Source: Bryopsis sp. KO-2023 (Eukaryota; Chlorophyta; Ulvophyceae; Bryopsidales; Bryopsidaceae). Taken from it: a DNA stretch of 64,000 bases. The stretch spans positions 186,001-250,000 of the forward strand of contig BSYQ01000002.1 in NCBI GenBank assembly GCA_030272585.1, given 5' to 3'. Position numbers and translations under genes: made by a program. The notes under the pieces were generated by a model that ran no database searches, was not told the DNA's origin, and worked only from the letters and a program-made list of their open reading frames with translations. Positions within the stretch are counted from its first letter, which is position 1. Each line of letters opens with the position of its first letter. Positions 55,449 to 64,000 of this stretch are shown piece after piece.

Positions 55449-56438
55449 ACGGCGGTGCGGGGTTTACGCGCCTGTGTGCGGGGCTGTTGTTTTGTGGCCG
55501 AGGAGGAACGTTCGCCGTCCCCAAAACGTCGCTCGTTCCGAAAAAATAGGTCTGTGCGGGGTGTATGGGTTTTTGTGCGTGGCTGTTGACGTTTCTGTGC
55601 GGTGGTGGTTGTTTTCCTGTTCTTTTTTGTGTGGCATTTTTGGTTCGACATGTCAAGATTAGCCGAAGTTGATCGATTTGGATGAACGTCAAGGTTTTTT
55701 TCAGCTTCGGGGACTGGGTTTTCCTGTTTGGTATTGTTATGAATGCGTATCGTGCGGAGTCGGAACGCCGCACACAGCCCTCTGCGGCCTGTTTTTATTC
55801 CGACTAACGTGCGTGCTCTTATAGTTTTTTCTGATGATATTGTGGGTTATTAAACCTTGCGGGTTTCGATGAACGGATGAGTTGCTTGGGATTCGGAGAC
55901 TGGGGCACAACTGTGTGTGTGTTTTTTTGAATGAATTTCCCCCCAAACCCCGAAAACTGCTCGAAAGAGCAAGTGAAAGAGTCAAAAGATCTTCCTTCTT
56001 TTTCTTCGCGGTGTTTGTGCGGGGCATGTGGCTGTGTGGGCGGGGGTTGTGGACTTCTGTGCGGGGTACATTGTGTGGATGGTGTTTGGGCTATTAAACC
56101 TTGTGGGTTTGGATGAACAGATGGGTTGCTTGGGATTCGGACTGTGGGCACTTGTGTGTGTTTTTGTTTTAAGAAAATTCCCTCGTTTTACGGTCACCCC
56201 GCACAGGTCTCTGTGCGGCGTTGATCTCCTGTGCGGTGTTTATAACCCCGCACAGACATCTGTGCGGGGTCGCGAATTCCAGTCGCTGACGACTTTTTCG
56301 CGACCCCAGTTGTAAGGGGATTGAAACGCCTGGGAGTCGAACCCAGGTACATCCGACCGTTCCTGATACGTTTCTGTTATGTTTCGGGTCTTAATTCGTC
56401 AGTTCGACGTTCTTCGATATTTGGCGGAGATTCGACCA
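55449..56438. repeat. Subterminal region, R right
   Basis: Mixed unique sequence and TGTGCGGGG words, with palindromes near 56225 and 56245-56270. Counterpart of 25707-26701 in L. Two similar pieces of about 100 bp ending TATTAAACCTTG(C/T)GGGTTT (near 55850 and 56090) form an internal direct repeat that is also present in L. Confidence 0.8.
56322..56363 (-). ncRNA. tRNA-like minihelix, R copy
   Basis: Minus strand: GGAACGGTCGG, then CTGGGTTCGACTCCCAG, then CGTTTC. One C-to-T change relative to L turns a G-C pair into G-U; otherwise the structure is kept. Confidence 0.45.
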
Positions 56439-56468
56439 ACCCCGCACAGAGCGGGTTTTCCCATAGTG
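56439..56468 (-). repeat. Terminal inverted repeat, R right
   Basis: The reverse complement is CACTATGGGAAAACCCGCTC + TGTGCGGGGT, the same as the L left end. AAT follows. Confidence 0.88.
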
Positions 56469-56471
56469 AAT

Positions 56472-57287
56472 CCTTGTCTGCACATTACAAGCTGGGCCCT
56501 TGTTGGATATCCTTTTTTTTTAAGTACAAAAAAGGCAAATCAAAGCATTCATCAATTAATATCTTACACGCTTGAGTAAAGGAACTGGGGGCTGGGAATT
56601 TTTCGTTTTGTATCTTTTACCCCTTTTCACCTGGCTGGAAGAAAGCTAGATCTAGCTAGAATAATATATAGATACCGTGTTTTCACACAATTAAGTCGCA
56701 ACAGCAAAAAGTGCCCGTTGGTCCAAATGCAATCCTATTTCAACACCTTGACCAATATGCAGTCATTCAAATTATAGACAAGACAGCAACAGTGAATCCG
56801 CATGCAAACAAACAAACATTGAATTACATTGTGTAGGAGAACCCGCATGCACTGTGCAACACCAATTGGACAGTGCAACACCAGTCGGACTGGGCGACAA
56901 TTCAGCCGTCCCCCCAACGCAATGAGGCTGGCTTATTTCGCCATTCAAGTGCTGAATGAGAAACAAATCCAAGTGCCCCGGCTCGCCACCCAACGACCTG
57001 TTGGTGGTTGGCAGCTTCATGATTGTCCAACTAGGACTTTTCGACTTTTTGGATGAGTCGGCTGGTCGGGAGTGGAGTCGATTCCGTCCATATGTCAGAC
57101 ACTCGGATCCCATGACAAAAAAAGGGCGTTGGCTGGACCCCCCGTACGGCGATCTTTGGCTATGTATACGCCCAAGTCCTCCCACAGTGTACACAGCATT
57201 TTCACAGCGCAACGTTGTTAGGCCAGGTTTTTTCTCAGTACTTTGCGGACTTTGCTCGTAGCAGGTCAACCTGTGTTTTCGTCAACA
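56472..57287. other. Intergenic, likely promoter of the secreted-protein gene
   Basis: No recognised gene. Both strands are open over about 100-165 codons around 56800-57260, but neither frame has a recognisable motif. A TATGTATACG word near 57162 lies about 125 bp before the next start codon and could serve as a TATA element. Confidence 0.3.
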
Positions 57288-57881
57288 ATGTCGAAACTTC
57301 TCGCGTCCGCTCTGTTGGTACTCGTGCTGTCGACAGTGGGGGTGGCTTGCAGGCCAGTCGGTTTCGGAACGCATTCTGCGATCGCGACAGAGGAGTCGGT
57401 TGCACCGCTTGTGAACGGAGGTGTGCGTTTTACCACATCCAACACGTTTTCGTTTTTCGTTTTGAGCGAGCGAGGGTCTGGTTTTTCGTTTCGAGTGCGT
57501 GTCGGTCTGTTTTTTTCGTTTTTCGTTTTGAGCGAGTGAGGGTCTGGTTTTTCGTTTCGAGTGCGTGTCGGTCTGTTTTTTTCGTTTCGTGTGCGTGTCG
57601 GTCTGTTTTTTTCGTTTTTCGTTTTGAGTGCGTGTCGGTCTGTTTTTTTCGTTTCGAGTGCGTGTCGGTCTGTTTTTTTCGTTTTTCGTTTTGAGTGACT
57701 GTGGGTCTGTTTTTTTTTTTACCTGAAATCGTGCTTTGCAGAGCCATGGTGCTATGACGGATACGGATTTTACGAATTCAATTGGCTCTCTCATCTTTGC
57801 CGGTTTGCTTCCCATGGCAATCTAAGTTATACGGGCGACGAACATGGCAATTTTCGGCTGTGCTGCAGACCTGAAAAATAG
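57288..57881 (+). CDS. Small secreted cysteine-containing protein (90 aa, 2 exons)
   Basis: Exon 1 is 57288-57420 (133 bp) and exon 2 is 57742-57881 (140 bp). The donor GGAG|GTGTGC and acceptor TTTGCAG|AG join in phase 1. The N-terminus MSKLLASALLVLVLSTVGVA is a typical signal peptide with likely cleavage near VACRP. The mature part has five cysteines, including EPWCYDGYGFYEFNWLSHLC and a terminal LCCRPEK, and one NLS glycosylation-type site. No family is recognised. Small size, signal peptide and paired cysteines suggest an extracellular or cell-wall role. The intron is built of tandem repeats. Start ATG 57288 follows CAACA, a good eukaryotic context. Confidence 0.72.
57440..57712. repeat. 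Tandem repeat filling the intron
   Basis: Degenerate units of TCGTTTTGAGTGCGTGTCGG + TCTGTTTTTTTCG, 30-45 bp each, about seven copies. It occupies nearly the whole 321-bp intron of the secreted-protein gene. Confidence 0.8.
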
Positions 57882-58496
57882 TCACTGTTGCTTTCGGGGA
57901 GTGTGTGTGTGGGGGGGGGGTGCCTGCGTTTTTTCAACTCCCTTGGTACTCTATCCAACAGCTTACCTTGGATGAAATTTTGGTTGGGTGTTTTTGTTCG
58001 ACCAAGATCAGGTCGTAGGTGAGCGGGTTATTTACCTTTTGTGGATTCAGTTTTTTTTTGGTCGGTGTGCGACAAGGTACTGTACTTTTTTTGCTGTGTA
58101 ATGGAGGCTCTTAGTTTTTTTTTGAAAGATACAATCATTAAAAGATACAATCAGTAACAAAAACTTGTCATGTCCCCATAAACCAAAGAGCCATATAACC
58201 ATATACCTGGCACAAAAAAAAAAAGCTTGAGCCGCCAACACTACGAAAAGCAACGAATCCACTCCATTAAAAAACCACTCCTTAAAAAGAAAGTCGCCCA
58301 CGTTCGTTGGAACTCAGAAGAAAAATTCGATTGACCCTTTGCAAATTTCTGGGCGACCGGGGGTGGCCTAGTTCTAAGAATCACTTGAAAAGGAGGCGGA
58401 CACACTCACAGTTAGCAATTCGCAAATCAACGCAACAATTGCGACCACCAGAAAAGAACATCCTTTTCACATAAGCGACACTCCGTTGCGGAACGC
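57882..58496. other. Intergenic, no recognised gene
   Basis: T-rich with a GTGTGTGTGGGGGG tract near 57900. Minus-strand frames at 58047-58301 and 58381-58575 have no recognised motif. Confidence 0.35.
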
Positions 58497-58570
58497 TGAC
58501 CAACCAACCAACCAACCAGAAATATTCCAAGACATGCCAGGCAGGGTCTGTGGCGGTTCGGGGGAATGCA
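58497..58570 (+). repeat. Dispersed about 65-bp repeat, copy 5 (diverged)
   Basis: GACCAACCAACCAACCAACC, then AGAAATATTCCAAGACATGC, CAGGCAGGG, then TTCGGGGGAATGC. Shares order and spacing with the other four copies. Confidence 0.5.
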
Positions 58571-58581
58571 AACAAAAAACA

Positions 58582-58830
58582 TCAACCCAGCAACGCTGAC
58601 CCCAGCTCGCAGGAAAAAACCACAGCAAGGAACGGGGCCCCACACCCCGTGTTGTCTACGTGCTCTCCGCGTGTAGCATTCGTAGAAGCTGCTGGTCTGG
58701 AAATGTAACGCCCGGCTGTAACGGATGTAACGGCTGTAACGGCTGTAACGACGGTTGTAACGACGGAAAACACCACCGCCGTCGACGCCAGGAGGATCAA
58801 TACAACGAATGGGAAATGTGCGGTGTCCAT
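58582..58830 (-). CDS. Possible secreted 82-aa protein
   Basis: The minus-strand frame starts MDTAHFPFVVLILLASTAVV, a signal-peptide-like or membrane segment. It continues through a valine/threonine repeat (TVVTAVTAVTSVTAG) encoded by a 9-bp DNA repeat (GCCGTTACA) and ends at a TGA near 58582. No family is recognised. Because the repeat keeps all frames open, coding status is uncertain. Confidence 0.35.
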   Translation of the reverse strand: MDTAHFPFVVLILLASTAVVFSVVTTVVTAVTAVTSVTAGRYISRPAASTNATRGEHVDNTGCGAPFLAVVFSCELGSALLG

Positions 58831-59125
58831 GTGCTGCTACCGCTGCTGAGGGTTGAGCGGGTTTGTTTTTAGAACACCACGACATGACAACGTGGGGATG
58901 ACAACGTGTTTTTGTTTCTTACTCAAAAAGATGGCGATCTCTTGTCAAGGAGAGCCAATCTTCTTGGATCTCTGGAATCTCTGAAGGTAAAATTTCTGGC
59001 ATTATGGGGGGTGACACCCTCTTTTTGGTTTGGTTTGGTTTGGTTTGGTTTGGTTTGGATGGCCTCTTTTTTGCTGTAATTGATTGGTTGATTGGAATCT
59101 TATTTCACGGTTTACCTCGAAGAAG

Positions 59126-59432
59126 GACGCAGTCATCCAGGATATGACCAACAAACAAAACGCGGAACTGGAGGAGCGGGACAAGGAAATCGAGAATTTG
59201 AAAGCCGAGCTCTGCGAAAAGAACGCGGAACTCCAGGAGCGAAACGAACTGATGGAGAGTATGGTCGAAAAAAATTCAGAACTGCGGGACTTGAAAGCCG
59301 AGCTCCGCGAAAAGAACGCGGTGATACAAAATGTGTGCGCCACTATGGCAGGAATCCAACTCAGACGGGGGGCAGCTTGGGAGGGTAGCTCCATAAGAAT
59401 TATCGACAGCTCCAGTGATATCAGTTCCCAAG
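59126..59432 (+). CDS. Coiled-coil exon
   Basis: The frame from an AGAAG acceptor reads DAVIQDMTNKQNAELEERDK and includes two near-repeats of LKAEL(C/R)EKNA. It ends DSSSDISSQ at a CCCAAG|GTGGGC donor. The heptad-rich, Glu/Lys-rich sequence forms a clear coiled coil of about 75 residues. It lies upstream of the amidase-like sequence, but the visible splice does not join the two in the amidase frame. Confidence 0.55.
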
Positions 59433-59962
59433 GTGGGCATTTTTACTTGGTTTTCACTTGCTTTTCCAACTCCGAATGCTTTTTTTCTGAAACGATACCT
59501 GCACACTCGAGTCCGAAGTCCAATGCCTGGTCCCCCCTTTTGGTATTGAATCCAAAAAGGTGGGCTTGATTCATGCGCTTGGCTCGTTCGGCTTGACGTG
59601 TGTCGAGGAAAATATTGCAGCAGCTTTTTTTATTTGACGTTTCCAGACTGACCCGGGCTTTTTTCTGATGTACAGGGACTCGATTTTCTGAAATTTTTTT
59701 GAGAAGCACCCCCGCGACTGCCTTTGGTGGGTGCAGCCTCACCCCCCAGTGAATTTTTGAGCTGGGAGCGGTTTAATCATTGAATCAACAATATTTTGCT
59801 GTTGTGTTTCCAACTCTGTGTTCGGTTTGGTTTGGTTTCCAACTCTTTCCACAACAGCATCCAAGACCAGACCAGACTTTTGCGCAAGCTTCTTGCTGAA
59901 GTGTTTGTACGGTTGGGTCAGACCTGATCTGTGTGAGTCTGACCTGATCTGTGGGTTTGCAG
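59433..59962. other. Intron-like stretch
   Basis: Bounded by a donor at 59433 and an acceptor GGGTTTGCAG at 59962. No exon is recognised inside. Confidence 0.4.
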
Positions 59963-61410
59963 AGGAGGAAGACGATTGTGGTGGATCCAGGTGCAGGCGG
60001 AGGCAATCCAGGAGCTCAGGGAAACGATCTTAAAGCAAAAGACATCAATCTTGAAACAGGTCTGCAGGTAGCAAAGTATCTTCGCAGAAAAAGGTACAGG
60101 GTCAGTTTGACACGGAGGGGTTTCGTTGGAACAGAAAGTTTGGTTGGCGAACAATCCCCCAGCCGACTTAGTCATAACGATTCACGACCACTCTGCGGAT
60201 TCCCGTGCACACCACGGTGTTGAGGCATACGTGCATGAATCGGTCTTGAAAAATAGCCAGGCTAGGTGCTAATGCTGATGCTGTGTTGGACCACATTGCC
60301 CAAGCAACTGATTTCCACAGAGGAGGAATAATGACCAAAAATTTCACCCTTCTCAGAGAGACCAACATTCCAGCAGTTTACATACCGTACGCACAGACTT
60401 CAATGTGCCAGTGATTTCAGTGTAACAATGTTTGATGATGTGCCAAGCTTGTTGTAACGCGTAACATGTGTGCCAATGTGCCAGGTGCACCACAAAACAA
60501 TCAAAATAACAAAATCACACCCACAATCCACAATAACCACCCAACACCAGATCTAGTCTTTTTGGACCAGAAGAGCACTCTGCTCCTCCGGTATTTTGTC
60601 CTTCTCTTGGAAATCCCCAACAAGAAAATATAATTGGAATTTCCTTGTACACCACATTCAAATGACGAACATGAGGCCTATCCACAACTATCCCCTAAAC
60701 TATCTGTTTTGGGAGTATGTGTACGTTATTGTTTATTTTTGGACACTTCTGGACTTGGCTGGGTTCAGATCTGTCAGGGTTATTTGGACATAAGAATTAT
60801 TGATTCAAAGACAGTTGATAGTAGTGGGCGTGGGTTTGATAGGTTGTAGTACTATTAGGTAATTGTACGACAGGGTTTAAAGGGCAGGGGCCCTTCCTGT
60901 AAAAATTATTCCTAGTGAACCTTTGGCTTCCCCTAAGGGGAGCGTCTGTGTTTCGACGGCCTTAAGGGCCTATATCAACAATTCTGATCTAGGCTGGGAT
61001 TACTTCTGGTTTGGGGACAGTACACTGTTCTGATGATGGTTTCGTCAGACTTGCGACATGCCTCTTAGGCGTAAGTGTTTTGGTTGCAGTGTTTGTGATG
61101 AACGAGAATATTAGCCTACAATAGATGTTTTTGTTTTCATTGAGTTTTAGATGTAATTCAGAGAATGAAATATATTAAATATGTTAAGGCTTGACAGTGG
61201 GATATTTTAGTCATATATCACAGATATCACAGTGTGATATTTTAAATCAGCCTGGACACAGACACAAGTACGTAGCATAATTGATGAGTGTGCCACAGCC
61301 CACGTAACGCGTAACACGATGTGCCGTGCCAACCTCAGTGTAACCGTAACGGCACATTGAAGTCTGTGCGTACGGTAACACCAGGGTTTGTGACCAATTT
61401 TGACCTTTAG
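59963..61410 (+). pseudogene. N-acetylmuramoyl-L-alanine amidase-like gene, interrupted and inactive
   Basis: Enzymes of this Amidase_3 family cut the peptide side chain from peptidoglycan, using Zn held by His and Glu. The frame reads RRKTIVVDPGAGGGNPGAQG, LKAKDINLETGLQVAKYLRR, then after a frameshift near 60135 NNPPADLVITIHDHSADS and GVEAYVHESVLKNS. After a second frameshift near 60267 it reads DHIAQATDFHRGGIMTKNF and LLRETNIPAVYI. The final piece TPGFVTNFDL lies beyond a 991-bp insertion, ending in TAG at 61408-61410. Order and spacing match the family's DPGHGG, LKEKDxNL, (F/I)SIHAN, and PxxLVExGFxSN blocks. Three key residues are replaced: His by Ala in DPGAGG, Glu by Ala in LKAKD, and the late Glu by Thr. 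So it was probably inactive even before it was broken. It may be an old transfer from bacteria, or of plastid-ancestor origin. Confidence 0.75.
60385..61375. mobile_element. 991-bp TA-flanked TIR element inside the amidase gene
   Basis: Ends CCGTACGCACAGACTTCAAT + GTGCC in perfect inversion over 25 bp, then imperfect to about 90 bp (both arms hold TAACGCGTAAC). TA lies on both sides (60383-60384 and 61376-61377). A TA duplication is typical of Tc1/mariner-type insertion. No transposase frame is present, so it is non-autonomous. The amidase codons flanking it read through cleanly if the insert and one TA are ignored. Confidence 0.82.
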
Positions 61411-61750
61411 CGTCAGACTGAAGGACAGCTGAAACGGCTGACTTAGTAGGCGAAGATCTAGGCGGAAAACAGAGGTTACAGTCTGAGAGTTCCAGGTAGT
61501 CGCGGACTGACTGGGGATGGGGTAGTTACATGATGCTAATGAGAGGCTGAAACGTAGCGAAAAGAGTTCGAACCAGGTTCAGTGATTTCAGTGTCAGGTC
61601 TCAGATGGCTGAGAGTTTGGGTAGAGAGTCGGGAGTCAGACTGAAAGGAGCTTCAGTCTGGGTCCTTAGTCTAGAGGTTATCAAGGGTTATAAAGGGTTA
61701 GTCGGAGCTCTGGCTAGAAGGGCTGAGCTGAGAAATGATAGAGACGTTTT
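61411..61750. other. No recognised gene
   Basis: AG-rich sequence with repeated CAGACTGAA and CTGAGAG words and no coding signal. Confidence 0.4.
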
Positions 61751-61826
61751 GGGGAGAGCTAGATGATAGCTAGTATTTGTAAGGTTAGGAGAGCTAGATG
61801 ATAGCTAGTATTTGTAAGGTTAGGAG
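61751..61826. repeat. Tandem duplication, about 37 bp x2
   Basis: GAGCTAGATGATAGCTAGTA + TTTGTAAGGTTAGGAGA occurs twice in direct succession. Confidence 0.85.
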
Positions 61827-61850
61827 ATGGGCTGGGAGCAGTCATGGGCT

Positions 61851-62197
61851 GCACAGGACAGACCCCTGTCCTGTGCACCGCACAGGACAGGGTTCTGTGC
61901 ACCCTGTGCTGTCCTGTCCTGTGCAGCGGAATTGCACAGGCCAGAACAGCACAGACTGTCTGTGCTGTGCACAGGGTCAGACCTGTGCTGCACAGGTGAG
62001 CAGACCTGCACAGCACAGCACAGATCTGCACAGAATCTGCACAGAACTGCACAGAATCTGCACAGATTTGGCACAGATTCTGCACAGAACTGCACAGAAA
62101 CTGCACAGATGTTGCACAGACCCTGTCTGTGCTGTGCTGTACAGGTCTGTGCACCTGTGCAGCACAGGTCTGACCCTGTGCACAGCACAGACAGTGT
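61851..62197. repeat. CTGCACAGA / CTGTGCAG palindromic array
   Basis: The outer arms pair: ACAGACTGTCTGTGCTGTGC + ACAGGGTCAGACCTGTGCTG near 61944-62005 against CAGCACAGGTCTGACCCTGT near 62158-62195. The middle is a run of CTGCACAGA(ATCTGCACAGAA) words. This is a foldback of about 250 bp built from one short word. No genes; frames here are by-products. Confidence 0.8.
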
Positions 62198-62280
62198 AAC
62201 GGTTGGTTATCGCAGCACTCGAGCTGGAACTACAAGAGTAGTTGCCATGCTTCCTGCAGCTGAAAAAGGGAAGGTTGCAA

Positions 62281-62460
62281 GAGTGCAACGTGTAGGAGCA
62301 GCGTGCGAGAGTGCGGCGTGTAGGAGTGCAGCGTGCAGCGGTGCAGCGTGCAGCGGTGGATGCAGCGTGCAGCAGTGCAGAGGTGCAGCGGTGCAGCGGT
62401 GTAGAGGTGCAGAGGTGCAGAGGTGCAGAGGTGCAGAGGTGCAGAGGTGCAGTAGTGCGA
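62281..62460. repeat. GTGCAGAGGTGCAG minisatellite
   Basis: Runs of GTGCAGC(G/A)GTGCAG and GTGCAGAG units, about twenty copies of 9-10 bp with variants. It follows the palindromic array after about 80 bp of unique sequence. Confidence 0.85.
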
Positions 62461-64000
62461 CACCCTTGGAGTCACGACTACAACCAAGCTCGATGGAGTT
62501 TGATGGATGATGATGTGGCAGCCATCAAAGTCGAGTTGTCAATTGGACGTGTGAGTTCTCGTGGAATAGGGGCACGTTCACAGTTGAGGTGGCAAGGAGA
62601 TGTGTGAATTCCTAGTGAATAGTGACACGTCGACAGGAACAAGGGTTTGATGCGCTGTGGCGCTAGGGTATAAGAGTGTGGAAGGAAAAGGTCGTTGTAT
62701 CTTCTTTATAACTTTATTCTTGTAAGGAAGTTCTATCTAACGAGACGCTTGAGGAAGGCACTCGTCCTCCTCTAGGAGGGCGAGGGGACCTTGAAAAAAG
62801 TAGCCTCGTTTCATTGGTTTCGGAGCGAAGGCGCAAATAAGTGTTACTTATTGTGCGACCCTGTATGAGAAGAGGAGGTGTCGCTGATGGCGCGACCACA
62901 AGAGAAGAAACGCGAGCACCTTTGGAAGGTACTCGAGGATGGACGACTAAAACGCTGAAGAACAGCAGCGTTGCAAAGGAAAGAGGCCACCCACCACACC
63001 TAGCCCTTTGGAAAGCGATCTACAGTGGTGATGGTGGTGGGAGCGAAAGCGTGCTTTGAAGAAGCCTTGAAAAGGTGATCGCCAGCGAGGACGACAAAGA
63101 AGACGGCCCAGGGCCAGAAGTGTCGTCGTCAAACCAGGGCCAGCATTCTCATCGTCGAACCAGGACCAGAAGTGTCGTCGTCGAACCAGAAACAAAAGTA
63201 TCGTCGCCGAACCTGTCTCTGACTACCGGGGTTCGAGTTTCTTGAACGACGAACAGACTTGACCAAGCCTGCACTACGTGGAAGTGACGAATGAGCATGG
63301 CAGAGCAAGTTCGTGGAAGCCCAACAGTGTGACCTTCCAAGAGAGTCGCAGGTCGTGAGAAACGACTGCGCAGTGTGACCCAGCAAGAGAGTCGCAGATC
63401 GTGAGGAACAACTGCGCAGTGTGACCCAGCAAGAGAGTCAGCAGCAACAACTGGAGCCTGCGAAGTTTTTGGGCTGAGGTCGTACCATGACGAGTCGTCA
63501 GTGCCGACTCCCCCTTTCTGACAGCAATCGACTGCAAGAGACAAGCTCGCCCAAGTCGCGTGGGTCGCTGGAGAGCGTCCACCCAGGCGCTGGGATCAGC
63601 GCAAGGCTGACCAGTGAAAGATCTGACACCCTGCTAGGGTAACCTAAGATCTAACGTTTTCCTCTTTGAGGATCTCGAAAAGGCAAACAAGAGAAGCGGC
63701 TGTTCAGGCCTCGCCTAAAGACTAAAGAGGTCGTTAGACCCTCTGGAAGCACCTATTGGCTGGTCGCTATCGAGCGCCAGGTCCATGAGGCTTTGCTTGA
63801 GATCCAGAGAGGGAGTCGAACCCTCTTAAGCCACCTAACTGGCTGGTCGTTCTATTGTACAAGTCGAGGAGACTGTACACAACAGGGCAAACCTCCTTGG
63901 GAGGTGAGTTCGATATCGTTGGTGTTGAGAACGCCGACGATTCTGCATGAACACAAAGCGATTGTGGAAACACAGGCGGAATCCCAATGAAGGGGATGGA
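62461..64000. other. GC-richer stretch with short tandem repeats, no recognised gene
   Basis: Holds GACCAGAAGTGTCGTCGTCG + AACCAG repeats (63115-63205) and a roughly 46-bp repeat with GAGAGTCGCAGGTCGTGAG (63325-63435). A T-arm-like hairpin GAGGG-TTCGACT-CCCTC lies on the minus strand (63809-63825). A TATAAGAG word near 62670 might mark a promoter. Frames up to 131 codons overlap on the minus strand with no recognised domain. It could be part of a retroelement extending past the window. Confidence 0.35.

Larger units (their letters stand above)
44220..56468. mobile_element. Large CACTA/EnSpm-type transposon, copy R (12.2 kb)
   Basis: Ends CACTATGGGAAGTCGCGTTC... and, on the other strand, CACTATGGGAAAACCCGCTC.... 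Inverted relative to copy L and carrying the same genes A, B and C. It differs from L by loss of about 0.65 kb inside gene B, one fewer DPAG repeat, and strongly uneven sequence divergence. The clean AAT duplication shows it arrived by transposition, not by segmental copying of L. Confidence 0.9.

Noticed and set aside
25677..56468. Maverick/Polinton or virus-like large element
   Set aside because: No polymerase B, integrase, capsid or packaging ATPase is seen. The TNP2 blocks, CACTA ends and 3-bp duplication point to CACTA.
25677..56468. Assembly artefact duplicating one locus in inverse orientation
   Set aside because: The copies have different flanks and target sites, an internal 0.65-kb difference and locally high divergence.
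57282..57815. 177-codon Lys/Thr-rich minus-strand ORF
   Set aside because: It is the antisense of the intron tandem repeat in the secreted-protein gene.
61759..62510. Cysteine/histidine-rich ORFs up to 227 codons
   Set aside because: They are by-products of CTGCACAG and GTGCAGAGGTGCAG repeats, open in several frames.

Overview
The window is eukaryotic nuclear DNA, most likely from an intron-rich photosynthetic protist (alga). Coding segments are short exons with GT..AG borders and pyrimidine-rich acceptors. A 47-codon piece of plastid psbD (photosystem II D2) sits in non-plastid sequence at 42.6 kb. Recognisable gene remnants include a proline iminopeptidase, a poly(A)-binding-protein-type MLLE domain and a peptidoglycan-amidase-like gene. 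The exact lineage cannot be fixed from this sequence alone.

Layout. 1-3.95 kb: exons of at least three genes lie between two GC-rich arrays of the word GTCGCCGAC, which looks like a transposon carrying captured gene fragments. 3.96-21.6 kb: AT-rich, gene-poor, decayed retroelement and repeat debris (a gag-like piece, a retropepsin motif, an RT C-terminus-like piece, several duplicated segments and hairpins). 21.65-25.67 kb: a small terminal-inverted-repeat element, a hairpin, minisatellites and low-complexity DNA.

25.68-38.68 kb and 44.22-56.47 kb: two large (13.0 and 12.2 kb) copies, in opposite orientation, of one CACTA/EnSpm-type DNA transposon. Both have about 30-bp terminal inverted repeats starting CACTAT(G/A)GGAA. 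The right copy (R) has an AAT target duplication; the left copy (L) has GGG. The element carries a TNP2-type transposase (gene B, about 13 exons), a divergent 8-exon partner of about 478 aa with a lysine/arginine-rich tail (gene A), and a third gene (gene C). A and B diverge from a shared 260-bp promoter. The word TGTGCGGGGT fills the subterminal arrays and also every intron of gene A. An intron of gene B in L holds four tRNA-like sequences. L looks potentially autonomous. R has lost transposase exon 3 and is probably defective, yet much of the two copies is nearly identical, so the pair is a mosaic.

38.7-44.2 kb, between the copies: exon-like fragments, minisatellites, the psbD fragment and a third, truncated CACTA-like element with its own word (GGTCGCA).

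56.5-64 kb: a two-exon gene for a small secreted cysteine-rich protein, another possible secreted ORF, a coiled-coil exon, and a decayed amidase gene split by a 991-bp TA-flanked transposon. A CTGCACAGA palindromic array and further minisatellites run to the end of the window.
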